Positions 18,413 to 30,230 are shown, numbered from the stretch's first letter. The stretch: 64,000 nt of DNA from Polaribacter glomeratus (GCF_002954665.1 NZ_MSCM01000001.1:209183-273182), one strand, 5' to 3'. Notes: generated from the sequence alone by a model not told the origin. Translations and numbers: made by a program.

Positions 18413-18928
18413 ATGACTAGAGAAGAGAAATCACAGGTAATACAAGATTTAACAGCAGTATTAGCAGGAACAAACACTTTATATTTAGCTGATATTTCAG
18501 GACTAAATGCTCAAAGTACATCAAACTTACGTAGAGCTTGTTTTAAAGCAGGAGTTCAGTTATCAGTTGTTAAAAATACATTGCTTGCAAAAGCGATGGA
18601 AGCATCAGACAAAGATTTTGGTAATCTTCCATCAGTATTAAAAGGGAATACTTCAATGATGATTGCCGAGGCTTCTAATGCACCAGCAAAGTTAATAAAA
18701 GACTTTAGAAAGAAATCTAAAAAGCCTTTATTAAAAGGAGCATTTGCAGAGGAATCAGTATATATTGGTGATGAGCAATTAGATGCTCTTGTAGATATCA
18801 AATCTAGAGAGGAACTTATTGGAGAAATCATTGGATTATTACAATCACCAGCTAAAAATGTTATTTCAGCATTACAGTCAGGTGGACAAAAACTTTCAGG
18901 TATTTTAAAAACATTATCTGAAAAATAA
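18413..18928 (+). CDS. rplJ: 50S ribosomal protein uL10
   Basis: A 171-residue uL10: REEKSQVIQDLTAVLAGTNTLYLADISGL, LRRACFKAGVQLSVVKNTLLAKA, and a C-terminal helix for L7/L12 dimers (SPAKNVISALQSGGQKLSGIL). Only 19 bp separate it from rplA, so there is no room for the long L10 leader found in E. coli. Confidence 0.97.
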   Translation: MTREEKSQVIQDLTAVLAGTNTLYLADISGLNAQSTSNLRRACFKAGVQLSVVKNTLLAKAMEASDKDFGNLPSVLKGNTSMMIAEASNAPAKLIKDFRKKSKKPLLKGAFAEESVYIGDEQLDALVDIKSREELIGEIIGLLQSPAKNVISALQSGGQKLSGILKTLSEK

Positions 18929-18979
18929 GTACGCGCACAAATAAACTATAATAAACAAAAATTTTTAAAAACAATTAAA

Positions 18980-19354
18980 ATGGCAGATTTAAAAGATTTC
19001 GCAGAGCAATTAGTTAACTTAACAGTAAAAGAAGTTAATGAATTAGCTACTATTTTAAAAGACGAATATGGTATTGAGCCAGCAGCAGCAGTAGCAGTAG
19101 CAGGACCAGCAGCAGCAGAAGGTGATAGTGAAGCTGAAGAGCAAACTGAATTTGATGTAATTTTAGTAGCAGCAGGTGGTTCTAAACTAGCAGTTGTTAA
19201 ATTAGTTAAGGAATTAACTGGTTTAGGATTAAAAGAAGCTAAAGGTGTTGTAGATAGCGCACCAGCACCAGTTAAAGAAGGTGTATCTAAAGCTGAGGCT
19301 GAAGGTCTTAAAGCAGCTTTAGAAGAAGCAGGAGCTGAGGTAGAGCTTAAATAA
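18980..19354 (+). CDS. rplL: 50S ribosomal protein bL12
   Basis: A 124-residue bL12: N-terminal dimerisation domain ([23 protein letters not shown]), an Ala-rich hinge ([16 protein letters not shown]) and a conserved C-terminal domain ([35 protein letters not shown]). It recruits translation GTPases. Two strong hairpins separate it from rpoB. Confidence 0.98.
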   Translation: MADLKDFAEQLVNLTVKEVNELATILKDEYGIEPAAAVAVAGPAAAEGDSEAEEQTEFDVILVAAGGSKLAVVKLVKELTGLGLKEAKGVVDSAPAPVKEGVSKAEAEGLKAALEEAGAEVELK

Positions 19355-19362
19355 GCTTTTAA

Positions 19363-19389
19363 TCCTGACTACACATTAGTGTAGCAGGA
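19363..19389 (+). terminator. First hairpin of the rplL-rpoB attenuator region
   Basis: TCCTG-a-CTACAC / GTGTAG-CAGGA: 11 base pairs with one bulged A and a 4-nt ATTA loop. No T-run, consistent with a processing or partial termination site between ribosomal-protein and polymerase genes. Confidence 0.6.
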
Positions 19390-19400
19390 AAACAAATTTA

Positions 19401-19437
19401 GGTTTAGGCACTAAAAACTTGTTTTTAGGCCTAAACC
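19401..19437 (+). terminator. Second hairpin of the rplL-rpoB attenuator region
   Basis: GGTTTAGGC / GCCTAAACC (9 perfect pairs) extended by CTAAAAA / TTTTTAG around a bulge. It stands 62 bp before the rpoB TTG start and could attenuate rpoBC relative to rplJL. Confidence 0.6.
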
Positions 19438-19498
19438 ATTTTGTGTATATATTCGTTCTTTATTTTAATTCAGATTTTAATCAAAAAAATATTCTCTT

Positions 19499-22400
19499 TT
19501 GGCAACGAAAAACACTACTGAAAGAATCAACTTCGCCACTTCTAAAATGATTAAGGAATATCCAGACTTTTTGGATATTCAGGTTAAATCTTTTCAAGAT
19601 TTTTTCCAACTTCAAACAAAAGCAGAAGAAAGAGGTGAAGAAGGTTTGTATAAAACCTTCATGGATAACTTTCCAATTACAGATACAAGAAATCAGTTTG
19701 TATTAGAATTTTTAGATTACTTTGTAGACCCTCCAAGATATTCAATTCAAGAATGTATTGAAAGAGGGCTTACGCACAGTGTGCCGTTAAAAGCACGACT
19801 AAAATTATATTGTACAGATCCAGAACATGAAGATTTTGAAACGATTGTTCAAGATGTTTATCTTGGTACAATTCCTTACATGACAAACTCAGGTACCTTT
19901 GTAATAAATGGTGCAGAGCGTGTTGTGGTTTCTCAATTACACAGGTCTCCTGGTGTATTTTTTGGGCAGTCTTTCCATGCAAACGGTACAAAATTATATT
20001 CAGCAAGAGTAATTCCTTTTAAAGGTTCTTGGATAGAATTTGCTACCGACATCAATCAAGTAATGTATGCTTACATTGATAGAAAGAAAAAATTACCAGT
20101 TACAACATTATTCAGAGCTATTGGTTTTGAAAGAGATAAAGATATTTTAGAGATTTTTGACCTTGCAGAAGAAGTTAAAGTTTCTAAGGCTGGATTAAAA
20201 AAAGTATTAGGTCGCAAATTGGCAGCTAGAGTTTTAAAAACTTGGCATGAAGATTTTGTGGATGAAGATACTGGCGAGGTTGTATCAATCGAAAGAAATG
20301 AAATTATTTTTGATCGTGATACAATTCTTGATAAAGAACACATTGATGAAATAATAGACGCAGGTGCTAAAACGGTTTTACTTCACAAAGAAGACAACCA
20401 TATGGCAGATTATGCTATTATTCATAATACATTACAAAAAGATCCTACAAATTCAGAAAAGGAAGCAGTAGAACATATCTATAGACAATTACGTAATGCA
20501 GAACCGCCAGATGAGGAAACTGCGAGAGGTATTATTGATAAGTTATTCTTCTCTGAACAACGTTATAATTTAGGTGAAGTGGGTCGTTTTAGAATGAACA
20601 CAAAGCTTCAGTTAAATGAACCTATTGATCAAAAAGTATTAACGAAATTAGATATTATAACTATTATTAAATATTTAATTGAGTTAATAAACTCTAAAGC
20701 TGAGGTTGATGATATCGATCACTTATCTAACAGACGTGTAAGAACTGTTGGTGAGCAATTAGCAGGTCAGTTTGGTGTTGGTTTAGCTCGTATGGCAAGA
20801 ACAATTCGTGAGCGTATGAATGTACGTGATAACGAGGTGTTTACACCAATCGATTTAATTAATGCCAAAACATTATCATCTGTAATTAATTCTTTTTTTG
20901 GAACAAATCAATTGTCTCAATTTATGGATCAAACAAATCCATTAGCAGAGATAACTCACAAACGTAGATTATCTGCACTAGGACCTGGAGGTTTATCTAG
21001 AGAAAGAGCAGGTTTTGAGGTGCGTGATGTTCACTATACTCATTACGGTCGTTTGTGTCCTATTGAGACTCCTGAGGGACCAAATATTGGTTTAATTTCT
21101 TCACTTGCTGTATTTGCAAAAGTGAATAATTTAGGATTTATCGAAACTCCATATAGAAAAGTAGATAATGGTGTTGTTGGCACAGATGAACCAATATATT
21201 TAAGTGCTGAAGAAGAAGAAGGTATGAAAATTGCCCAATCTAATTTAGAGTTAAATGAAGACGGAACAATTGTTTTAGACAGAGTTATTGCGCGTGAAGA
21301 AGGAGATTTTCCAGTAGTTAATCCAGATGAGATTAATTATATGGATGTTGCTCCAAATCAAATTGCGTCAATTTCTGCGTCTTTAATTCCTTTCTTAGAG
21401 CATGATGATGCAAACCGTGCATTGATGGGATCTAACATGATGCGTCAAGCAGTTCCATTATTACGCCCAGAATCTCCGATTGTAGGTACAGGTTTAGAAC
21501 GTAGAGTTGCAAAAGATTCTCGAATCTTAATCAATGCCGAAAGAGAAGGTGTAGTAGAATATGTTGATGCTAATAAAATTACCATTAAGTACGACAGAAC
21601 TGAACAAGAGAAATTAGTTAGTTTTGAATCTGATGAAGTTACTTATAATCTAATCAAATTTAGAAAAACGAATCAAGGAACTTCAATCAATCTAAAACCA
21701 ATTGTAGAAAGAGGCGATAGAGTATCTGAAGGTCAAGTTTTATGTGAAGGGTATGCCACAGAAAAAGGAGAATTAGCTTTAGGTAGAAATATGAAAGTAG
21801 CCTTTATGCCTTGGAAAGGGTATAACTTTGAGGATGCAATTGTAATTTCTGAAAAAGTAGTTCGTGAAGATATATTTACATCCATACATATTGATGAGTA
21901 TTCTTTAGACGTAAGAGATACAAAATTAGGAACTGAAGAGTTAACTAATGATATTCCTAACGTTTCAGAAGAAGCTACTAAAGATTTGGATGAAAATGGA
22001 ATGATTCGAATTGGAGCAGAAGTAAACCCAGGTGATATCTTAATTGGTAAAATTACACCTAAAGGAGAATCTGACCCAACTCCAGAAGAAAAATTATTAC
22101 GTGCTATTTTTGGTGACAAGGCTGGTGATGTAAAAGATGCATCATTAAAAGCTTCGCCATCATTAAGAGGTGTAGTAATTGATAAAAAATTATTCAAGAG
22201 AGCTGTTAAAGATAAGACGAAGAGATTAAGAGATAAAGAAGCAGTAGCAACTTTAGAAGCATCTTTTGTGTCGAAATTTGAAAGTTTAAAAGATGAGTTA
22301 ATTGAAAAGTTATTTACACTTATTAGTGGTAAAACTTCTCAAGGAGTATTTAACGATTTAGGAGAAGAAGTTTTACCAAAAGGTAAAAAGTATACACTTA

Positions 22401-23308
22401 AAATGTTAAACTCTGTGGATGATTATGTTCACTTAACAGGATCTTGGACAACAGATAAAGAGTTAAATGATTTAGTAGGTGAATTAGTTCACAACTATAA
22501 AATCAAGGTAAACGATTTACAAGGTAATTTACGTCGTCAAAAGTTCACTATTTCTGTAGGTGATGAGTTACCAGCAGGAATCTTGAAATTGGCTAAAATT
22601 TACATCGCTAAAAAACGTAAGTTAAAAGTAGGTGATAAAATGGCTGGACGTCACGGAAATAAAGGTATTGTTGCTAGAATTGTAAGAGCAGAAGATATGC
22701 CTTTCTTAGAAGACGGAACACCTGTTGATATCGTGTTAAATCCATTAGGGGTCCCTTCTCGTATGAACATTGGTCAAATTTATGAAACTGTTCTTGGTTG
22801 GGCAGGTCAAAAATTAGGAACTAAATATGCAACGCCAATCTTTGATGGAGCATCTTTAGACCAAATCAATGAAATTACAGATCAAGCAGGTGTACCAAGA
22901 TTTGGACATACTTATTTATATGATGGTGGAACAGGTAAACGTTTCGATCAACCAGCAACGGTTGGTATCATTTATATGATTAAGTTAGGACACATGATTG
23001 AAGATAAAATGCATGCACGTTCTATAGGACCATATTCATTAATTACACAACAACCTTTAGGTGGTAAAGCACAATTTGGAGGTCAGCGTTTTGGAGAGAT
23101 GGAAGTTTGGGCACTAGAAGCATATGGTGCATCTAGTATATTAAGAGAAATCTTAACTGTAAAATCTGATGATGTAATGGGTAGAGCTAAAACGTACGAA
23201 GCAATCGTTAAAGGCGAAACTATGCCAGAACCAGGTTTACCAGAATCGTTTAACGTATTAATGCATGAACTTAAAGGTTTAGGTTTAGACGTTAGATTAG
23301 AGGAATAA
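19499..23308 (+). CDS. rpoB: DNA-directed RNA polymerase subunit beta
   Basis: A 1269-residue RNA polymerase beta subunit. Conserved blocks include [22 protein letters not shown], the rifampicin region ([33 protein letters not shown]), [42 protein letters not shown] and [12 protein letters not shown] near the active centre. The Rif-region residues (Ser/Gln/Asp/His/Arg/Ser) look wild type. Start codon is TTG; no ATG is better placed. A 91-bp spacer with heptamer repeats separates it from rpoC. Confidence 0.98.
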   Translation: MATKNTTERINFATSKMIKEYPDFLDIQVKSFQDFFQLQTKAEERGEEGLYKTFMDNFPITDTRNQFVLEFLDYFVDPPRYSIQECIERGLTHSVPLKARLKLYCTDPEHEDFETIVQDVYLGTIPYMTNSGTFVINGAERVVVSQLHRSPGVFFGQSFHANGTKLYSARVIPFKGSWIEFATDINQVMYAYIDRKKKLPVTTLFRAIGFERDKDILEIFDLAEEVKVSKAGLKKVLGRKLAARVLKTWHEDFVDEDTGEVVSIERNEIIFDRDTILDKEHIDEIIDAGAKTVLLHKEDNHMADYAIIHNTLQKDPTNSEKEAVEHIYRQLRNAEPPDEETARGIIDKLFFSEQRYNLGEVGRFRMNTKLQLNEPIDQKVLTKLDIITIIKYLIELINSKAEVDDIDHLSNRRVRTVGEQLAGQFGVGLARMARTIRERMNVRDNEVFTPIDLINAKTLSSVINSFFGTNQLSQFMDQTNPLAEITHKRRLSALGPGGLSRERAGFEVRDVHYTHYGRLCPIETPEGPNIGLISSLAVFAKVNNLGFIETPYRKVDNGVVGTDEPIYLSAEEEEGMKIAQSNLELNEDGTIVLDRVIAREEGDFPVVNPDEINYMDVAPNQIASISASLIPFLEHDDANRALMGSNMMRQAVPLLRPESPIVGTGLERRVAKDSRILINAEREGVVEYVDANKITIKYDRTEQEKLVSFESDEVTYNLIKFRKTNQGTSINLKPIVERGDRVSEGQVLCEGYATEKGELALGRNMKVAFMPWKGYNFEDAIVISEKVVREDIFTSIHIDEYSLDVRDTKLGTEELTNDIPNVSEEATKDLDENGMIRIGAEVNPGDILIGKITPKGESDPTPEEKLLRAIFGDKAGDVKDASLKASPSLRGVVIDKKLFKRAVKDKTKRLRDKEAVATLEASFVSKFESLKDELIEKLFTLISGKTSQGVFNDLGEEVLPKGKKYTLKMLNSVDDYVHLTGSWTTDKELNDLVGELVHNYKIKVNDLQGNLRRQKFTISVGDELPAGILKLAKIYIAKKRKLKVGDKMAGRHGNKGIVARIVRAEDMPFLEDGTPVDIVLNPLGVPSRMNIGQIYETVLGWAGQKLGTKYATPIFDGASLDQINEITDQAGVPRFGHTYLYDGGTGKRFDQPATVGIIYMIKLGHMIEDKMHARSIGPYSLITQQPLGGKAQFGGQRFGEMEVWALEAYGASSILREILTVKSDDVMGRAKTYEAIVKGETMPEPGLPESFNVLMHELKGLGLDVRLEE

Positions 23309-23315
23309 ATTTTTT

Positions 23316-23389
23316 CAGTAACCAGTTTTCAGTAGAAGTTAGCAGTTTGCAAAACCTACTGAAAACTGTATACTGCCAACTGAATACTT
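23316..23389. repeat. Inverted heptamer array CAGTNNN / NNNACTG in the rpoB-rpoC spacer
   Basis: CAGT occurs at 23316, 23323, 23330 (7-bp period) and 23343; then ACTG at 23358, 23365, 23372, 23379 with a degenerate ACTT at 23386, again exactly 7 bp apart. The two halves are inverted with respect to each other, so the RNA can form an irregular hairpin inside the rpoBC transcript. Confidence 0.8.
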
Positions 23390-23399
23390 ATTAAAAGAC

Positions 23400-26300
23400 A
23401 TGGCAAGAAATCAAGAGAAATACACTGTAAAAAAGTTTAATAAAATCTCAATAGGTTTATCATCACCAGAAGCTATTTTAGAAATTTCTAAAGGTGAAGT
23501 TTTAAAACCTGAAACTATAAATTACCGTACGCACAAACCAGAAAGAGATGGTTTATTTTGTGAGCGTATTTTCGGTCCTGTAAAGGATTATGAATGTGCT
23601 TGTGGAAAGTACAAAAGAATTCGTTACAAAGGAATTGTTTGTGATAGATGTGGAGTAGAAGTAACAGAAAAGAAAGTACGTAGAGATAGAGTAGGACACA
23701 TTAATTTAGTGGTTCCTGTTGCTCATATTTGGTACTTTAGATCATTACCTAACAAAATGGGTTACCTTTTAGGTTTGCCATCTAAAAAGTTAGACATGAT
23801 TATTTACTACGAACGTTATGTAGTAATCCAGCCAGGTATTGCAAAAAATGTTGAAGGAGCGCCATTGAAAAAAATGGATTTCCTAACGGAAGAAGAATAC
23901 TTAGATATTGCTGATACATTACCACAAGAAAATCAATATTTAGATGATTCTGACCCAAATAAGTTTATCGCTAAAATGGGAGCAGAGTGTTTAATTGATT
24001 TATTAGCACGTATTGATTTAGATGCGTTGTCTTTTGAATTAAGACACAAAGCAAATACAGAAACGTCTAAACAACGTAAAACGGAAGCTTTAAAGCGTTT
24101 AAATGTTGTTGAAGCATTTAGAGACTCTCAAAAAAATAGAGAAAACAAGCCAGAGTGGATGATTATGAAGGCTGTTCCAGTAATTCCACCAGAATTACGT
24201 CCTTTAGTTCCATTAGATGGAGGTCGTTTTGCAACGTCAGATTTAAATGATTTATATAGAAGAGTTATTATCAGAAACAATCGTTTAAAAAGATTAGTTG
24301 AGATAAAAGCTCCAGAAGTTATTTTACGTAATGAAAAACGTATGTTACAAGAATCTGTAGATTCATTGTTTGATAACACACGTAAATCATCCGCAGTAAA
24401 GACAGAATCTAACAGACCTTTAAAATCTTTATCAGATTCATTAAAAGGTAAACAAGGACGTTTCCGTCAGAATTTATTAGGAAAACGTGTGGATTATTCA
24501 GCACGTTCTGTAATTGTTGTTGGACCAGAATTAAAGCTATCAGAATGTGGTATTCCAAAGGAGATGGCAGCAGAACTTTACAAACCTTTTGTAATTAGAA
24601 AATTAATTGAAAGAGGAATTGTAAAAACTGTTAAATCTGCGAAGAAAATAATTGATAGAAAAGAACCAGTTGTTTGGGATATTTTAGAAAATGTAATTAA
24701 AGGACATCCTGTTTTATTAAACAGAGCTCCTACTTTGCACAGACTTGGTATTCAGGCATTTCAACCAAAATTAATTGAAGGTAAAGCAATACAGTTACAC
24801 CCATTAGTGTGTACAGCCTTTAATGCCGATTTTGATGGGGATCAAATGGCAGTTCATTTACCATTAGGACCAGAAGCTATTTTAGAAGCGCAAATATTAA
24901 TGTTGGGTTCTCATAATATCTTAAATCCTGCAAATGGTGCGCCGGTAACTGTTCCTTCTCAGGATATGGTACTTGGTTTATATTATATGACAAAAGAAAG
25001 AATCTCTACTCCAGAAGTACCTATTAAAGGAGAAGGGTTAACTTTCTATTCACCAGAAGAAGTAACGATTGCTTTTAACGAAGAAATGGTAGACTTAAAT
25101 GCTGGTATTAAAGTAAGAACTTACGATGTTGATAAAGATGGTGAGCAAGTTCGTAAAATTATAAAAACTACCGTTGGTAGAGTTTTATTTAACGAAGTTG
25201 TACCTCCTGCTGCAGGATATATTAACGAAGTATTAACTAAGAAAAACTTACGTGGAATTATTGGTGCAATTTTAAAAGCTACTGATATCCCTACAACAGG
25301 AGAATTCTTAGATCAAATAAAAAATATGGGATATAAATTTGCCTTTCAAGGTGGTTTATCTTTCTCATTAGGGGATATTATTATTCCTGAAGAAAAGAAA
25401 TCTATGATTGACGCTGCTAATAAAGAAGTAGAGATAATTGTAGGAAATTATAACATGGGTATGTTAACGCAAAAAGAGCGTTACAATCAGGTAATTGATG
25501 TTTGGGGTTCAACCAACAATAGATTAACTGAATTATCTATGAAAAATTTACGTGAAGATCAACAAGGTTTCAACTCAGTATACATGATGCTTGATTCTGG
25601 TGCAAGGGGTTCTAAAGAACAAATTCGTCAGTTAACAGGTATGCGTGGATTAATGGCAAAACCTAAAAAATCTACAGCTGGTGGTGGAGAAATTATTGAG
25701 AATCCTATTCTTTCTAACTTTAAGGAAGGATTATCAATTCTTGAATATTTTATCTCTACTCACGGTGCACGTAAAGGGCTTGCAGATACCGCTTTAAAAA
25801 CAGCAGATGCTGGTTACTTAACACGTAGATTAGTGGATGTTTCTCAAGACGTTATTATTAACGAAGAAGATTGTGGAACATTAAGAGGATTAGAAGTTTA
25901 TCCATTAAAGAAAAATGATGAGATTGTAGAATCTTTATCAGACAGAATTGAAGGAAGAATTTCTTTAAATGACGTTTTTGATCCTTTAACAGATGAGCTA
26001 TTAATAGAAGCTAACCAATCAATATCTTCTAAATTAGCAGATAAAGTTGAAGCTTCTGGAATAGATGGTGTTTATGTTAGATCTGCATTAACTTGTGAGT
26101 CTTCTAAAGGTATCTGTGCAAAATGTTACGGTCAAAGTTTGTCAACTCGTAATAAAGTTCAAATTGGTGAAGCAGTTGGTGTAATAGCAGCGCAATCTAT
26201 TGGAGAACCTGGTACACAGTTAACATTACGTACATTCCACGTTGGTGGGGTTGCAGGTAATATATCAGAAGATAATAAATTAATTGCTAAGCATGAAGGT

Positions 26301-27674
26301 AGAGTTGTAATCGATGATTTACGATCGGTTGTTGGTAAAGACAATGATGGTAATAAAATTGATATTGTAATTTCTAGAACTGCTGAAATTAAAATTATTG
26401 ATAAGAAAACAGATATCACTTTAAGTACAAACATACTTCCTTATGGATCTGTAATTTTTGATAAGGAAAGAAAAGCTATTAAAAAAGGAGATGTAATTGT
26501 TCAATGGGATCCATTTAACGGTGTTATTGTTTCTGAATTTGGTGGAAAAGTTAAGTTTGATAATCTAGAACAAGGTGTAAATTACTCTGTAGAAATCGAT
26601 GAGCAAACAGGTTTCCAAGAAAAAGTAATGATAGATTCTAAGAACAAGAAACTAATTGCTTCTTTAATTATTGAGGACAAAGATGGTAATGCATTACGTT
26701 CATACAGTTTACCTGTAGGAGCCCACTTGATGGTTAGTGATGGTGATAAAGTTGAATCTGGTCATACAATTGTTAAAATACCAAGAAAATCTGGTAAAGC
26801 AGGAGATATTACTGGAGGTTTACCTCGTGTAACAGAGTTATTTGAAGCACGTAACCCTTCTAACCCTTCTGTAGTTTCAGAAATAGATGGTGTTGTTACT
26901 TTTGGAAAAATTAAACGTGGAAATAGAGAAATTATTGTCGAATCTAAAACAGGAGATATTAGTAAGTATTTAGTAAAACTTTCTAACCAAATTTTAGTTC
27001 AAGAAAATGACTTTATTAAAGCAGGTATGCCTTTATCTGATGGAGCAACGACTCCTTCTGATATTTTAAGAATAAAAGGCCCATCCGCAGTGCAAGAATA
27101 CTTAGTAAATGAAATACAAGAAGTATATCGTTTGCAAGGTGTAAAAATTAACGATAAACATTTTGAAGTAGTTGTTCGTCAAATGATGCGTAAAGTTAAA
27201 ATTATTGATTCTGGAGATACATTATTCCTAGAAAATCAATTAATTCATAAAAATGACTTTATTGAAGAAAATGATGCAATCTACGGAATGAAAGTTGTTG
27301 AAGATGATGGAGATTCTGAAAACTTAAAAGCAGGTCAAATTATTTCTGCACGTCAGCTAAGAGATGAAAATTCTTTATTAAGAAGAAATGATAAGAACTT
27401 AGTTACTGCAAGAGATGCTAAACCAGCAACGGCTGAACAAGTTTTACAAGGTATTACAAGAGCATCATTACAAACTAAATCGTTTATTTCTGCAGCTTCT
27501 TTCCAAGAAACTACAAAAGTATTAAACGAAGCGGCCGTAAGTGGTAAAGTTGATACTTTAGAAGGATTAAAAGAGAATGTAATTGTTGGTAAGAGAATTC
27601 CTGCAGGAACAGGTATGAGAGCTTACGATCACATTTTAGTTGGTCCTAAAGATGAAATAGAAAAGAGTTTCTAA
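23400..27674 (+). CDS. rpoC: DNA-directed RNA polymerase subunit beta'
   Basis: A 1424-residue beta' subunit. Zinc-binding residues CACGKYK...CDRCG lie near residues 66-84; the catalytic magnesium-binding motif is [12 protein letters not shown]; the bridge-helix/trigger-loop region includes [21 protein letters not shown]; the second zinc site is [13 protein letters not shown]. The C-terminus ([18 protein letters not shown]) is typical. Length fits the Bacteroidota form. A T-tailed hairpin at 27700 terminates the transcript. Confidence 0.98.
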   Translation: MARNQEKYTVKKFNKISIGLSSPEAILEISKGEVLKPETINYRTHKPERDGLFCERIFGPVKDYECACGKYKRIRYKGIVCDRCGVEVTEKKVRRDRVGHINLVVPVAHIWYFRSLPNKMGYLLGLPSKKLDMIIYYERYVVIQPGIAKNVEGAPLKKMDFLTEEEYLDIADTLPQENQYLDDSDPNKFIAKMGAECLIDLLARIDLDALSFELRHKANTETSKQRKTEALKRLNVVEAFRDSQKNRENKPEWMIMKAVPVIPPELRPLVPLDGGRFATSDLNDLYRRVIIRNNRLKRLVEIKAPEVILRNEKRMLQESVDSLFDNTRKSSAVKTESNRPLKSLSDSLKGKQGRFRQNLLGKRVDYSARSVIVVGPELKLSECGIPKEMAAELYKPFVIRKLIERGIVKTVKSAKKIIDRKEPVVWDILENVIKGHPVLLNRAPTLHRLGIQAFQPKLIEGKAIQLHPLVCTAFNADFDGDQMAVHLPLGPEAILEAQILMLGSHNILNPANGAPVTVPSQDMVLGLYYMTKERISTPEVPIKGEGLTFYSPEEVTIAFNEEMVDLNAGIKVRTYDVDKDGEQVRKIIKTTVGRVLFNEVVPPAAGYINEVLTKKNLRGIIGAILKATDIPTTGEFLDQIKNMGYKFAFQGGLSFSLGDIIIPEEKKSMIDAANKEVEIIVGNYNMGMLTQKERYNQVIDVWGSTNNRLTELSMKNLREDQQGFNSVYMMLDSGARGSKEQIRQLTGMRGLMAKPKKSTAGGGEIIENPILSNFKEGLSILEYFISTHGARKGLADTALKTADAGYLTRRLVDVSQDVIINEEDCGTLRGLEVYPLKKNDEIVESLSDRIEGRISLNDVFDPLTDELLIEANQSISSKLADKVEASGIDGVYVRSALTCESSKGICAKCYGQSLSTRNKVQIGEAVGVIAAQSIGEPGTQLTLRTFHVGGVAGNISEDNKLIAKHEGRVVIDDLRSVVGKDNDGNKIDIVISRTAEIKIIDKKTDITLSTNILPYGSVIFDKERKAIKKGDVIVQWDPFNGVIVSEFGGKVKFDNLEQGVNYSVEIDEQTGFQEKVMIDSKNKKLIASLIIEDKDGNALRSYSLPVGAHLMVSDGDKVESGHTIVKIPRKSGKAGDITGGLPRVTELFEARNPSNPSVVSEIDGVVTFGKIKRGNREIIVESKTGDISKYLVKLSNQILVQENDFIKAGMPLSDGATTPSDILRIKGPSAVQEYLVNEIQEVYRLQGVKINDKHFEVVVRQMMRKVKIIDSGDTLFLENQLIHKNDFIEENDAIYGMKVVEDDGDSENLKAGQIISARQLRDENSLLRRNDKNLVTARDAKPATAEQVLQGITRASLQTKSFISAASFQETTKVLNEAAVSGKVDTLEGLKENVIVGKRIPAGTGMRAYDHILVGPKDEIEKSF

Positions 27675-27699
27675 TAAACGTTTAAAACGTTACTATTTT

Positions 27700-27756
27700 A
27701 AAAGTTGAATTGTTTACTGTAACTAAATTACATTATTCAATTCAACTTTTTTATTT
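27700..27756 (+). terminator. Rho-independent terminator of rpoBC
   Basis: Thirteen-base perfect stem (27700-27712 with 27738-27750), 25-nt loop, followed by TTTATTTTAT, 26 bp after the rpoC stop. Confidence 0.85.
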
Positions 27757-27789
27757 TATATATATTCACACAATAAAATGATTTAAATT

Positions 27790-28101
27790 ATGGAAGAAAA
27801 TCAAAATAAAGAGGGTCAATTAAATATCGAATTAGATCAAGAAGTTGCAGAAGGAACGTATTCTAATTTGGCAATTATTAATCATTCAATGTCAGAATTT
27901 ATTGTAGATTTTATTAATATAATGCCAGGAGTGCCAAAGGCGAAAGTGAAATCTAGAATTATTTTAACTCCACAGCACGCTAAAAGATTAACAAAAGCTT
28001 TAGCTGATAATGTTAGAAAATTTGAGCAAGCGCATGGCGATATAAAAGATTATGAGCAACCTCCAATACCAATGAATTTTGGTCCAACTGGTAAGGCCTA
28101 G
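27790..28101 (+). CDS. DUF3467 family protein
   Basis: A 103-residue acidic protein of the DUF3467 family, with the conserved centre EGTYSNLAIINHSMSEFIVDF and SRIILTPQHAKRLTKALADN. It has no signal peptide or membrane span. In Bacteroidota it is commonly the gene after rpoC, as here, although a terminator lies between them. The function is unknown to me. Confidence 0.9.
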   Translation: MEENQNKEGQLNIELDQEVAEGTYSNLAIINHSMSEFIVDFINIMPGVPKAKVKSRIILTPQHAKRLTKALADNVRKFEQAHGDIKDYEQPPIPMNFGPTGKA

Positions 28102-28127
28102 TTAAAAAAAGGGCACTAAAACTATTT

Positions 28128-28164
28128 AAAATAAGAAGTATTTTTAATAGATATTTCTTATTTT
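28128..28164. terminator. Bidirectional terminator between convergent genes
   Basis: Ten-base perfect stem AAAATAAGAA / TTCTTATTTT with a 17-nt loop, A-rich on one side and T-rich on the other, located between the DUF3467 stop and the esterase stop; it could serve both strands. Confidence 0.7.
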
Positions 28165-29052
28165 TTATATGACAGTTTCTATTTGTCTTTCGCATTGTTC
28201 TAAAACATCATAATATAAAAAGTCTAAAATTTCAGGTTTTGAATATATCATAGGTCTAATAGACCAACTGTGATCCCCTTTTTTAACTGTATATAAATAA
28301 AAAGGCTTCCCTAATTTTTTTAATTTATTTGCGATGGGCTTAGAGCCATAAAGAAGTAGATAACCATTTGATTTCTTACTACAATAATGATGAGATGCAA
28401 TATCATAAGGTACCAATTTATCGCTCGTACCATGAAAAAGTTGAGTAGGAATCGCGTTTTTAGAAGTAATCTTTTTTACAGAAGTAACTGCACCGGCCAT
28501 ACTAACTACACCAGCAAATTTAAAACCCTTAGGTAGAATTTTATTGTTATATACGTAAACTAAGTTTAAAACGGTCTCTGCACCAGCACTAGTGCCTATT
28601 AATATTATTTTATTAGAACTAATATTAAACCTACGTTTATTTTTTAAAATATATTTGATTGCCAAACTAATGTCTTCGGATGCTGAATTAAAAGCATTGA
28701 TTTTATCTGAATACTTTGTAGAACACCCAAAACCTACATTTCGCATCGTTAAACGATAAGATACAGATGCAACTGCATACCCGCGCTCAGCCATTTGTTT
28801 TGCAAAACGGACTGCATTCTTACTATTTCTTTTTCCACCAGAAAAACCACCACCATGAACATAAATTAGTAAGGGTGATTCATTTTTGGCTTCTGTTGGC
28901 TTATAAAAGTCAAATTTCAATTTTTTTTTAGAATCAACAGTCTTGTAGGTATAGGTTTTTTTTGAAACACTAAATGTCTTATCTAGATATAGAACCTGAG
29001 AATAACTTAGTTTAAAACAAAATATAAATAAAAAAGATACGATATATTTCAT
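28165..29052 (-). CDS. Secreted alpha/beta-hydrolase (carboxylesterase-like)
   Basis: A 295-residue alpha/beta hydrolase with a signal peptide (YIVSFLFIFCFKLSYSQ). The oxyanion motif YVHGGGFSGGKR, the nucleophile elbow GTSAGAE (Ser) and the late histidine in VKKGDHSWS are visible; the acid is probably the Asp of FHGTSDKLVPYD. It belongs to the esterase/lipase family with HGGG. The substrate is unknown. It lies 21 bp downstream of the acyltransferase gene on the same strand, so the pair may add and remove acyl groups on a glycan; that is inference. Confidence 0.85.
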   Translation of the reverse strand: MKYIVSFLFIFCFKLSYSQVLYLDKTFSVSKKTYTYKTVDSKKKLKFDFYKPTEAKNESPLLIYVHGGGFSGGKRNSKNAVRFAKQMAERGYAVASVSYRLTMRNVGFGCSTKYSDKINAFNSASEDISLAIKYILKNKRRFNISSNKIILIGTSAGAETVLNLVYVYNNKILPKGFKFAGVVSMAGAVTSVKKITSKNAIPTQLFHGTSDKLVPYDIASHHYCSKKSNGYLLLYGSKPIANKLKKLGKPFYLYTVKKGDHSWSIRPMIYSKPEILDFLYYDVLEQCERQIETVI

Positions 29053-29073
29053 ACAGAAAGTAGCACTTGGAAG

Positions 29074-30168
29074 TTAAAATATCTTTTTCAATTTATCAAA
29101 TAAACGCCTTAAATGTGCATATAAAAATGCGTTGGATTTTACGTAATAAAATGAAATAAAACACACGCAAATTAAGAATATAATTGCTCCAAACACTGCT
29201 TGTATAGGCGTTAAAGTTTTGCCAATAATAGTATTTAAACCTATACCTGTAAAGCTGCCGTAAATTATAATAAAATGTATAACGTATATAGATAATGTCT
29301 TTTGACCAATCTTTAGTATTAAAGGCAATTTAAGATATTTTTCTAGCGAATAGAAAAATGCAAAGTAGATTAACACATTACCTAATCTTGTAAATAAATA
29401 ATTATAGCCAGCAGATTCTAAAAATATCTTTACATGAGTTAACCTATAAATAGAAGCTAAGATTGGTGTTGAGTAAAAAATTAGTGTAAATCCTGTAATA
29501 AAAAATGAGAATATTATAATTGTTTTAAACTTAGGTTTTTTAAGATATCCATGAAACAATGTTGCTATAAATGCACCAAAAGCAACATAGCCAAACCAAG
29601 GTATAATTGTAAAAACAGAACCATTAGCTTTTGATATAAAATTACTAAAAACGATGGGTAAATTTTCGAAATTTAAATTGAAGTACATTCTTTCTGTTAA
29701 AAAAATAAAAAAACCTAGAAATAGGGTCACTACAGAAAAAATAATTGTTTTTTTAAAACACAGATAATAAAGAATAACAATAGAAATTAAGCTTAAACCT
29801 ATGCATTGAAGGACATCTATTACCAAAAAATAGGTACTAAACTCTCCAATTAAAAATTTTAAAATAGGAATCCTAATTAAATAACCCACAAAAATTAAAA
29901 AACATCCTCTAATAAGACCTTTTCTCATTCTTAAATTCGTTTCACCTTTTTCTTTTGCTTTTAGCAATAAATAGGTGAAAATTAACCCTGATATGGTAAA
30001 AAAAGTTGGAGCAGTAATACCTCTAAAATAAGACCAAACTGAAAAGGGAATGGAATTTAAGTCTCTGTATTGTGGTGCTAATAGTGTGTCTACAAAATGT
30101 CCTTGTAACATCATTAATATAGCAAAAGCTCTAATGATGTCAATAAAATAAAGTCTTTTATTTTTCAC
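29074..30168 (-). CDS. Integral-membrane acyltransferase (DUF1624/HGSNAT-like)
   Basis: A 364-residue protein with about ten membrane spans. The N-terminus RLYFIDIIRAFAILMMLQGHFVD, with conserved Arg and His, is the signature of membrane-bound acyltransferases of the acyltransferase_3 / DUF1624 (heparan-alpha-glucosaminide N-acetyltransferase-like) group, followed by FRGITAPTFFTISG. It would transfer an acyl group from the cytoplasm to an envelope glycan. The hydrolase gene follows at 21 bp. Confidence 0.78.
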   Translation of the reverse strand: MKNKRLYFIDIIRAFAILMMLQGHFVDTLLAPQYRDLNSIPFSVWSYFRGITAPTFFTISGLIFTYLLLKAKEKGETNLRMRKGLIRGCFLIFVGYLIRIPILKFLIGEFSTYFLVIDVLQCIGLSLISIVILYYLCFKKTIIFSVVTLFLGFFIFLTERMYFNLNFENLPIVFSNFISKANGSVFTIIPWFGYVAFGAFIATLFHGYLKKPKFKTIIIFSFFITGFTLIFYSTPILASIYRLTHVKIFLESAGYNYLFTRLGNVLIYFAFFYSLEKYLKLPLILKIGQKTLSIYVIHFIIIYGSFTGIGLNTIIGKTLTPIQAVFGAIIFLICVCFISFYYVKSNAFLYAHLRRLFDKLKKIF

Positions 30169-30200
30169 TGTAATATGATTTCTAAATTAAACACTTTTAA

Positions 30201-30230
30201 TGATGAAATAATTTTTATTTTTTTTCATCA
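30201..30230 (-). terminator. Possible hairpin downstream of aroC
   Basis: Eight-base stem TGATGAAA / TTTCATCA with a 14-nt A/T-rich loop in the 127-bp spacer between aroC and the acyltransferase gene. AT-rich and therefore weak. Confidence 0.35.

Noticed and set aside
21733..22197. 154-codon open frame antisense to rpoB
   Set aside because: Ser/Pro-rich shadow composition opposite a certain gene; no start context or homology I recognise. The same applies to other antisense frames (for example 43978-44352, 44518-44832, 15402-15698, 17176-17496).
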